NCBI GenBank assembly: GCA_021808405.1 | Contig: JAKBBQ010000007.1 | Span: 1-36,393, forward strand | DNA from: Pseudomonadota bacterium | Lineage (GTDB): Bacteria > Pseudomonadota > Gammaproteobacteria > Burkholderiales > Burkholderiaceae_C | Direction: 5' to 3' | Length of the DNA: 36,393 nt | Shown: piece by piece, positions 32,231 to 36,393 of the stretch | How positions within the stretch are numbered: the first letter of the stretch is position 1 | Layout of the letters: each line of letters starts with the position of its first letter | Program-made: the position numbers and the translations under genes | Notes under the pieces: generated by a model | The model's input: the letters and a program-made list of their open reading frames with translations, nothing else | What the model was told of the DNA's origin: nothing | Databases searched by the model: none

Positions 32231-32253
32231 GCGGGGATGCGCCGCATCCCCGC
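32231..32253 (+). terminator. Hairpin after fmdA
   Basis: GCGGGGATGC pairs perfectly with GCATCCCCGC around a 3-nt loop, 21 nt past the fmdA stop. No T-run, so it is more likely an mRNA-stabilising or attenuating element between fmdA and amiS than a full terminator. A direct repeat of CGGGGATGCG precedes it. Confidence 0.45.
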
Positions 32254-32273
32254 GCAACGAGGCCAGGCCTCAC

Positions 32274-32304
32274 CCGGGTCGCACCGCATTGCGCTGCGAC
32301 CCGG
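32274..32304 (+). promoter_or_regulatory. Second hairpin, just upstream of amiS
   Basis: CCGGGTCGCA (32274-32283) pairs with TGCGACCCGG (32295-32304), a perfect 10-bp stem with an 11-nt loop, ending 33 nt before the amiS start. With the preceding hairpin it may set the expression ratio of fmdA to the channel gene. Confidence 0.4.
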
Positions 32305-32337
32305 ATCATGGTGACAATCACTTGAGGGGAGTCCGTC

Positions 32338-32850
32338 ATGCTGGGTTTGGTCTTGCTCTACGTGGGCGCCGTGCTGTGCCTGAACGGCCTGTGGCTGATC
32401 GGGCAGATCGGCGACAACGAAATCGCGGTGATCGATATCTTCGTCGGGGGCATCACCCTGCTGGTGTCGCTGTACCTGGCCTTCGGCCCGGGATCCAACG
32501 ACGCCAACATCAAGGCCGCCGCGCTGACCCTGCTGTTCACCTTCACCTACCTGTGGGTCGCGATCAACCGCTACAACGGAGCCGACGGACGCGGGCTGGG
32601 CTGGTTCTGCCTGTTCGTGGCGATCACCGCGGTTCCGGTGTCGGTGTCGACCCTGCAGGGCGCGTCGACGCTGTGGGGCACGTGGTTCGGGCTGTGCTGG
32701 GCGGCATGGGCGTTCCTGTGGCTGCTGTTCTTCATCCTGCTGGTGATGCAAAAGCCCATTGGCCGCTTCGTGGGCATCGTCACCGTGCTGGAGGGCATCC
32801 TCACCGGCTGGCTGCCAGGCTACCTGCTGCTGACCGGGGCGCTGCACTGA
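32338..32850 (+). CDS. amiS: AmiS/UreI family amide or urea channel
   Basis: A 170-residue inner-membrane protein with about six hydrophobic segments, of the AmiS/UreI family of short-chain amide and urea channels. Seen: MLGLVLLYVGAVLCLNGLWLIG, a start typical of the family, then the polar loop GSNDANIKAAALTLLFTFTYLWVAINR and a C-terminal PIGRFVGIVTVLEGILTGWLPGYLLL. ATG 32338 follows GAGGGGAG. In the fmd group it would pass formamide or another short amide into the cell for FmdA. Confidence 0.92.
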   Translation: MLGLVLLYVGAVLCLNGLWLIGQIGDNEIAVIDIFVGGITLLVSLYLAFGPGSNDANIKAAALTLLFTFTYLWVAINRYNGADGRGLGWFCLFVAITAVPVSVSTLQGASTLWGTWFGLCWAAWAFLWLLFFILLVMQKPIGRFVGIVTVLEGILTGWLPGYLLLTGALH

Positions 32851-32866
32851 CCGCGGGGAGCCGACC

Positions 32867-33112
32867 ATGCCGCTGTACGACTACTTCTGCGCGGACTGCG
32901 GGGGCTTTCGCAAGATGGTGCGCATGGCCGACTCGGCGGCCGACCAGCCTTGCCCGCGCTGCGCGACACCGGCGCGCCGGGTCCTGGTGAGTCCTTTCCT
33001 CGCCGGTCGCGGCGACAGCGCGGACGCGCCCGCCCAGCGCGTCCCGGGCGGCGCAGGCTCATGGCGCCGCATGTGCGGCTTCGGTTGCTCGCACTGCGCG
33101 GCCTCCGGCTGA
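32867..33112 (+). CDS. fmdB: FmdB-like zinc ribbon protein with extra C-terminal cysteines
   Basis: An 81-residue protein. Seen: the canonical FmdB pattern MPLYDYFCADCGGF with CxxC, then QPCPRCATPARRVLVSP with the second CxxC, a flexible Gly/Ala/Asp middle and an additional CGFGCSHC motif near the C-terminus, which many short FmdB proteins carry in a similar place. GGGGAG precedes ATG 32867; the gene starts 16 nt after amiS. A strong terminator follows immediately, so it is the last gene of the formamide operon. Function as regulator or metal chaperone is inferred. Confidence 0.87.
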   Translation: MPLYDYFCADCGGFRKMVRMADSAADQPCPRCATPARRVLVSPFLAGRGDSADAPAQRVPGGAGSWRRMCGFGCSHCAASG

Positions 33113-33117
33113 TCGGC

Positions 33118-33149
33118 GCGGCCCGCCAGGCAGCGGGCCGCGTTTTTTT
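33118..33149 (+). terminator. Rho-independent terminator of the formamide operon
   Basis: GCGGCCCGC pairs perfectly with GCGGGCCGC across a 6-nt loop and is followed after one G by seven Ts. It lies 5 nt past the stop codon of the last zinc-ribbon gene. This is the clearest intrinsic terminator of the window. Confidence 0.92.
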
Positions 33150-33189
33150 GCGACCGGGCCGAGCGCGCCCGGCCAAGCCCCGGACCGCC

Positions 33190-33468
33190 TCACCCGACCC
33201 GGAAACCCGGCGGGCAGTCGGCCTGCTCCAGATCCTGCACCCGCAGCGCCTGCACCCGCGCCCGCGGCGGGCCGCTGCGCAGCCGTTGCCGCAGTTCGGC
33301 CAGCGCGGCCGGCTCGCCGCAGGCCAGCACCTCGACGCTGCCGTCGGGCAGGTTCAGCGCGTGGCCGCGCAGCCCCAGGAGCCGCGCCTGCTCGAGCACG
33401 AAGTAGCGAAAGCCCACCCCCTGCACGCGTCCGCTGACCAGCATGCGCTGGCAGGCCGTCGCGAGCAT
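33190..33468 (-). CDS. acyP: Acylphosphatase
   Basis: A 92-residue enzyme that hydrolyses acylphosphates. Seen: the signature VSGRVQGVGFRYFVLEQA with the phosphate-binding loop and its catalytic Arg, and LNLPDGSVEVLACG with the second catalytic residue Asn. The length is typical for the family. ATG 33468 is chosen; the ATG at codon 9 (MLVSGRVQ) is also possible. It lies 11 nt after the amidase stop and is probably co-transcribed with it. Confidence 0.92.
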   Translation of the reverse strand: MLATACQRMLVSGRVQGVGFRYFVLEQARLLGLRGHALNLPDGSVEVLACGEPAALAELRQRLRSGPPRARVQALRVQDLEQADCPPGFRVG

Positions 33469-33479
33469 CGGCGCTGTCC

Positions 33480-34994
33480 TCAGGCCGCCGCGGCAGCCGC
33501 CGGCAGGCGCTGCGCCCAGGGGCTGGCGGCCTCGAGCTGGGCGGCCAGCCGGATCAACAGGTCCTCGCGGCCCCAGGCGGCGATGAACTGCACTCCCACC
33601 GGCAGGCCGTCGTCGCCCCAATGCAGCGGCACGCTCATCGCCGGCGTGCCGGTGAGGTTGGCGAGCTGGGTGAAGGGCGTGCGAGCCAGGTTGCGCCGCG
33701 CCAGCTCCTCGACCACCCCGCTGCGCCGCAGCACGCCGCCCAGGCGCAGCCCCAGCAGCGCGCGCAGCGCCAGCTGCTGCCAAGGCGGCGAATCGAGTTC
33801 GCCGATGCGCGCAGCAGGCGCTGCGGTGGTCGGGCTGAGGTAGAGGTCGAAACGGGAGTGGAAAGCGGCCAGCGCGCGCGCGAAGTCGTTCCAGCGCTCG
33901 CGCAGCTCCACGTAGGCGCCGGCCGGCAGGCTTTCGCCGATGGCCGCCAGCGCGCGGGTGTCGAGCTCGAAGTCCGCCGCGCGCGCGCCGTACTCGCGCA
34001 CGCAGTGTCGAAGCGTCGCCGCGACATGGCCGAAATAGATCCCCAGGTAGCTTTGCGCCAGCCGCTCGCCGTCGACCGCGGGAGCCGCCTCCTCGACCTG
34101 GTGGCCGAGTTCGCCCAGCAGCGCGGCCGCCTGGCGTACCGCCTCGGCATGCCGCGGATGCACCTCGGTGCCCAGCGGCGAGGCCACGCCGAAGCCGATG
34201 CGCAGCCGGCCCGGGTCGGCGCCCACCTCGGCGGCGTAGGGCCGCGCGGGCGGCGCCACCGCGAAAGGGTCGCCGGGCTCGGCGCCGCAGGCCAGGTCGA
34301 GCAGCGCGGCGCTGTCGCGCACGCTGCGGGTGAGCACATGGGTGGAACTGGCGCCGTCCCAGTATTCGTCGGCCTCGGGCGCGTGGCTGACCCGGCCGCG
34401 CGAGGGCCTCAACCCGAACAGCCCGCAATAGGCGGCGGGGATGCGGATCGAGCCGCCGCCGTCGGAGGCGCCGGCCACCGGAACGATGCCCGCGGCCACC
34501 GCGGCGGCCGCGCCGCCCGAGGAGCCGCCCGGGGTGCGCCGGGTGTCCCAGGGGTTGCGACAGGCGCCGAACAGGCGCGGCTCGGTCACCGCCTTGAGCG
34601 CCAGTTCGGGCAGGTTGGTCTTGCCCAGCGCCAGCAGGCCGGCCGCCTGCCAGCGCGCGACCACGCTCGAGGTCGCGGCCGCGCGCACGCCGGCGCGGGC
34701 GCGGCTGCCCCAGGTCGCCGGCAGGCCCTGCAGGTCCTGCCCGAGGTCCTTGAGCAGCAGCGCAACCCCGGCGAAAGGCGCTGCGCGCCGCGGGTCGCCG
34801 GCGGCCAGCGCGTCGAATTCCCGCGCCTGCTGCCTCGCCTGCTCGCGCCAGTCGAACACCACGGCGTTGAGCCGGGGGTTGACCTCGTCGAGGCGGGCCA
34901 GCGCCGCGTCGAGCACCTCGACCGCGGTGACCTCGCGCCGCGCCACCAGGCGCGCGATCGCGCTGGCGTCCAGCTTGGGGTATTCGACGAACAT
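33480..34994 (-). CDS. Amidase of the amidase-signature family
   Basis: A 504-residue hydrolase of amides. Seen: the Ser-cisSer-Lys triad as Lys82 (LLLKDLG), Ser158 in [16 protein letters not shown] and nucleophile Ser182 in [27 protein letters not shown] stands before ATG 34994. It ends with a typical C-terminal [25 protein letters not shown]. Individual specificity cannot be read: amides, nitrile-derived amides, 6-aminohexanoate-type oligomers or others are possible. It is not GatA because no gatB or gatC is adjacent. The gene is divergent from the dehydrogenase operon, with 257 bp between them. Confidence 0.92.
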   Translation of the reverse strand: MFVEYPKLDASAIARLVARREVTAVEVLDAALARLDEVNPRLNAVVFDWREQARQQAREFDALAAGDPRRAAPFAGVALLLKDLGQDLQGLPATWGSRARAGVRAAATSSVVARWQAAGLLALGKTNLPELALKAVTEPRLFGACRNPWDTRRTPGGSSGGAAAAVAAGIVPVAGASDGGGSIRIPAAYCGLFGLRPSRGRVSHAPEADEYWDGASSTHVLTRSVRDSAALLDLACGAEPGDPFAVAPPARPYAAEVGADPGRLRIGFGVASPLGTEVHPRHAEAVRQAAALLGELGHQVEEAAPAVDGERLAQSYLGIYFGHVAATLRHCVREYGARAADFELDTRALAAIGESLPAGAYVELRERWNDFARALAAFHSRFDLYLSPTTAAPAARIGELDSPPWQQLALRALLGLRLGGVLRRSGVVEELARRNLARTPFTQLANLTGTPAMSVPLHWGDDGLPVGVQFIAAWGREDLLIRLAAQLEAASPWAQRLPAAAAAA

Positions 34995-35087
34995 CGGTGG
35001 TTCCTCCCAGCCCCGATCATGCCTGAAGCGAAGGGCACGCGGCCGATGCGCGGGCCTGCGCAGCGTCGCGCCCGGGCGGCCGTGCCG

Positions 35088-35148
35088 CTGTCGCGCGGGC
35101 TGTCGCGCGGCGAGACAGCTGTCTCGCCCGCGCCGGGCCGCGAGACAG
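35088..35148. promoter_or_regulatory. Array of CTGTCKC/GAGACAG elements, probable enhancer for a sigma-54 activator
   Basis: Five half-sites occur: CTGTCGCG at 35088 and 35100, the perfect 16-bp palindrome CGAGACAGCTGTCTCG at 35111-35126, and CGAGACAG at 35141. They lie about 60-120 bp upstream of the start expected for the sigma-54 promoter, where enhancer-binding proteins such as AcoR or related activators bind. The identity of the protein is inferred from the downstream gene. Confidence 0.7.
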
Positions 35149-35180
35149 CGCCGCCGCTCCGGCGCGGGCGCGCCGACGCC

Positions 35181-35196
35181 TGGCATGCGCCTTGCA
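35181..35196 (+). promoter_or_regulatory. Sigma-54 promoter of the E1 operon
   Basis: TGGCATGCGCCTTGCA matches the -24/-12 consensus TGGCAC-N5-TTGCW at all but one position, with exactly 10 bp between the GG and GC doublets. A start near 35208 would give a leader of about 45 nt. Confidence 0.8.
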
Positions 35197-35251
35197 GGCG
35201 TGGGTTTCGATACGGCAGGCCGCGCGCGGTCCACGACAAGGAGGAAAGGAC

Positions 35252-36259
35252 ATGAATCCAAGCACCCAGCAATTGCTCTGGATGTACGAGAAGATGATCG
35301 AGATCCGGGAGTACGAAGAGACCATGGCCAAGGTCTACCTCGAGGGCAAGCTCCCGCCGAACATCCAGAAGGGACTGGCCTTCGACATCGGCTCCGGTCC
35401 GGTGCCCGGCGAGATGCACCTGGCGGCCGGCCAGGAGCCGGTGGCGGTCGGGGTCTGCGCCCACCTGCGCGACGACGACACGGTGGTCGGCACCCACCGG
35501 CCGCACCACTTCGCCATCGCCAAGGGGGTCGACCTGCAGGCGATGACCTCGGAGATGTTCGGCAAGGCCGACGGCCTGTGCCGGGGCAAGGGCGGCCACA
35601 TGCACCTGTTCGACCTGGCACGCCGCTTCAGCTGCAGCGGAATCATCGGCGCCAGCCTGCCGCCTGCGTGCGGCGCGGCGCTGGCGGCGAAAAAGCGCGG
35701 AACCGACGCCATCGCGGTGGCCTTCTTCGGCGACGGCGCGGCCAACCAGGGCTCGTTCCACGAGTCGCTGAACCTGGCGGCGGTGTGGCGGCTGCCGGTG
35801 GTGTTCGTCTGCGAGGACAACAAGTACGCGATCTCGGTGGAGAAGGCCGACTCCACCGCGGTGGCGTGGAACACCGATCGCGCCGCCGCCTACGACATGG
35901 CCAGCGCGCTGGTCGACCACAACGACGCGCTGGCGGTGTTCGAGGCCGCCTCGGCAGCGGTGCAGCGCGCGCGCAGCGGCCAGGGCCCGACGCTGATCGA
36001 GGTCAAGACCGACCGCTACCTGGGGCACTTCCAGGGCGACCCGGAAACCTACCGCCCGAAGGGCGAGGTGGCCGAACTGCGCGCCCACGACCCCATCCCC
36101 AAGCTGGGCGCCCACCTGCGCTCGCTGGGCGCGCTCGACGACTCCGCCGACGGCGCACTGCGCCAGCGGGTGTCGGCGCGGGTGGCCCAGGCCTACGCCC
36201 ACGCCCGCGCCGGCGCCTACCCGCGCGGCGAGGACGCGCTGCTGCATGTCTTCCATTGA
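35252..36259 (+). CDS. acoA: Thiamine-diphosphate dependent dehydrogenase E1 alpha (acetoin/pyruvate type)
   Basis: A 335-residue E1 alpha subunit of a 2-oxo acid or acetoin dehydrogenase complex. Seen: the thiamine diphosphate motif [22 protein letters not shown]-type from residue 160 to Asn190, and [17 protein letters not shown], the segment conserved in acetoin and pyruvate E1 alpha. Residues 34-52 ([18 protein letters not shown]) form an extra loop before [15 protein letters not shown] compared with usual E1 alpha, where GKIPGF-like residues run directly into this strand. GAGGAAAGGA precedes ATG 35252. The E1 beta gene follows after 24 nt. Sigma-54 control, as for acetoin operons, supports acoA, but the exact substrate is inferred. 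Confidence 0.78.
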   Translation: MNPSTQQLLWMYEKMIEIREYEETMAKVYLEGKLPPNIQKGLAFDIGSGPVPGEMHLAAGQEPVAVGVCAHLRDDDTVVGTHRPHHFAIAKGVDLQAMTSEMFGKADGLCRGKGGHMHLFDLARRFSCSGIIGASLPPACGAALAAKKRGTDAIAVAFFGDGAANQGSFHESLNLAAVWRLPVVFVCEDNKYAISVEKADSTAVAWNTDRAAAYDMASALVDHNDALAVFEAASAAVQRARSGQGPTLIEVKTDRYLGHFQGDPETYRPKGEVAELRAHDPIPKLGAHLRSLGALDDSADGALRQRVSARVAQAYAHARAGAYPRGEDALLHVFH

Positions 36260-36283
36260 TCCGACGACCGCGGAGATCCGAGC

Positions 36284-36393
36284 ATGAATGCACAGACCGA
36301 ACGCAAGCTGACCATGGCCCAGGCGATCGCCGAGGCCATCGGCCAGGAAATGGAACGCGACCCGGAAGTCTTCGTGATGGGCGAGGATATCGG
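36284..36393 (+). CDS. acoB: E1 beta subunit of the same dehydrogenase (5' end only)
   Basis: The first 36 codons only; the gene leaves the window at the right edge. Seen: [20 protein letters not shown] and [16 protein letters not shown], which match the N-terminus of transketolase-like E1 beta subunits. GGAG lies 8 nt before ATG 36284. Remaining complex genes (E2, E3) would be expected just beyond the edge. Confidence 0.85.
   Translation, partial: MNAQTERKLTMAQAIAEAIGQEMERDPEVFVMGEDI

Noticed and set aside
1-36393. CRISPR arrays, IS elements, tRNA or rRNA genes
   Set aside because: No regularly spaced repeats, transposase motifs, terminal inverted repeats or RNA-gene signatures were seen on either strand.

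Overview
The window is very GC-rich throughout, with strong G/C preference at third codon positions. Its gene content (a type IV pilus minor-pilin operon of PilV/W/X/Y1 type, a cytochrome b561/c' pair, a LuxR-type regulator, an acetoin-type dehydrogenase and a formamidase operon) suggests a betaproteobacterium, probably of the Burkholderiales. That assignment is inference from protein style and gene content; there is no rRNA or other taxonomic marker here. No tRNA, IS element or CRISPR array was seen.

Left third (1-12.8 kb, all minus strand): a compact operon whose order and subunit types match the acetophenone carboxylase cluster apc1-apc5 followed by the benzoylacetate-CoA ligase gene (bal) known from Aromatoleum. 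It holds two HyuA-type ATP-binding subunits, one HyuB-type subunit, a small cysteine/histidine-rich subunit, an apc5-like subunit and an acetoacetyl-CoA-synthetase-type ligase that runs off the left edge. Upstream are an 11-codon leader ORF with a strong ribosome binding site, a perfect 22-bp palindrome and a 9-bp triple repeat. Beyond these lies a large MalT-like (LAL) LuxR regulator that may control the operon. The expected flow is aryl methyl ketone to aroylacetate to the CoA thioester.

Middle (13.1-23.8 kb): a cytochrome b561 and a periplasmic cytochrome c' form a small redox unit. An APC-family amino-acid permease follows a nearly gene-free 480-bp stretch. The minus-strand minor pilin operon runs fimT-pilV-pilW-pilX-pilY1, with tight overlaps, and ends in an NAD-dependent epimerase/dehydratase gene where pilE might be expected.

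Regulatory centre (24.0-29.4 kb): a 924-residue protein joins a complete NCS1 (cytosine/purine/hydantoin permease) transporter, a 9-cysteine cluster and a histidine kinase. Its gene overlaps that of a response regulator whose EAL domain has lost its signature residues. A LuxR-type regulator is transcribed divergently from a clear sigma-70 promoter. This transporter-kinase/degenerate-EAL pair is the most unusual system in the window.

Right third (29.6-36.4 kb, mostly plus strand): a fluoride channel (crcB) with a DUF190 partner; a formamide-utilisation operon (two FmdB-like zinc ribbons, formamidase FmdA, AmiS/UreI channel) closed by a strong terminator; a minus-strand amidase/acylphosphatase pair; and the start of an acetoin/pyruvate-dehydrogenase-type operon (E1 alpha, then truncated E1 beta) with a near-consensus sigma-54 promoter and upstream GAGACAG/CTGTCTC repeats typical of an enhancer-binding activator. 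Themes across the window are ketone carbon use (apc-bal, aco) and amide or small nitrogen-compound use (NCS1 kinase, FmdA, AmiS, amidase).
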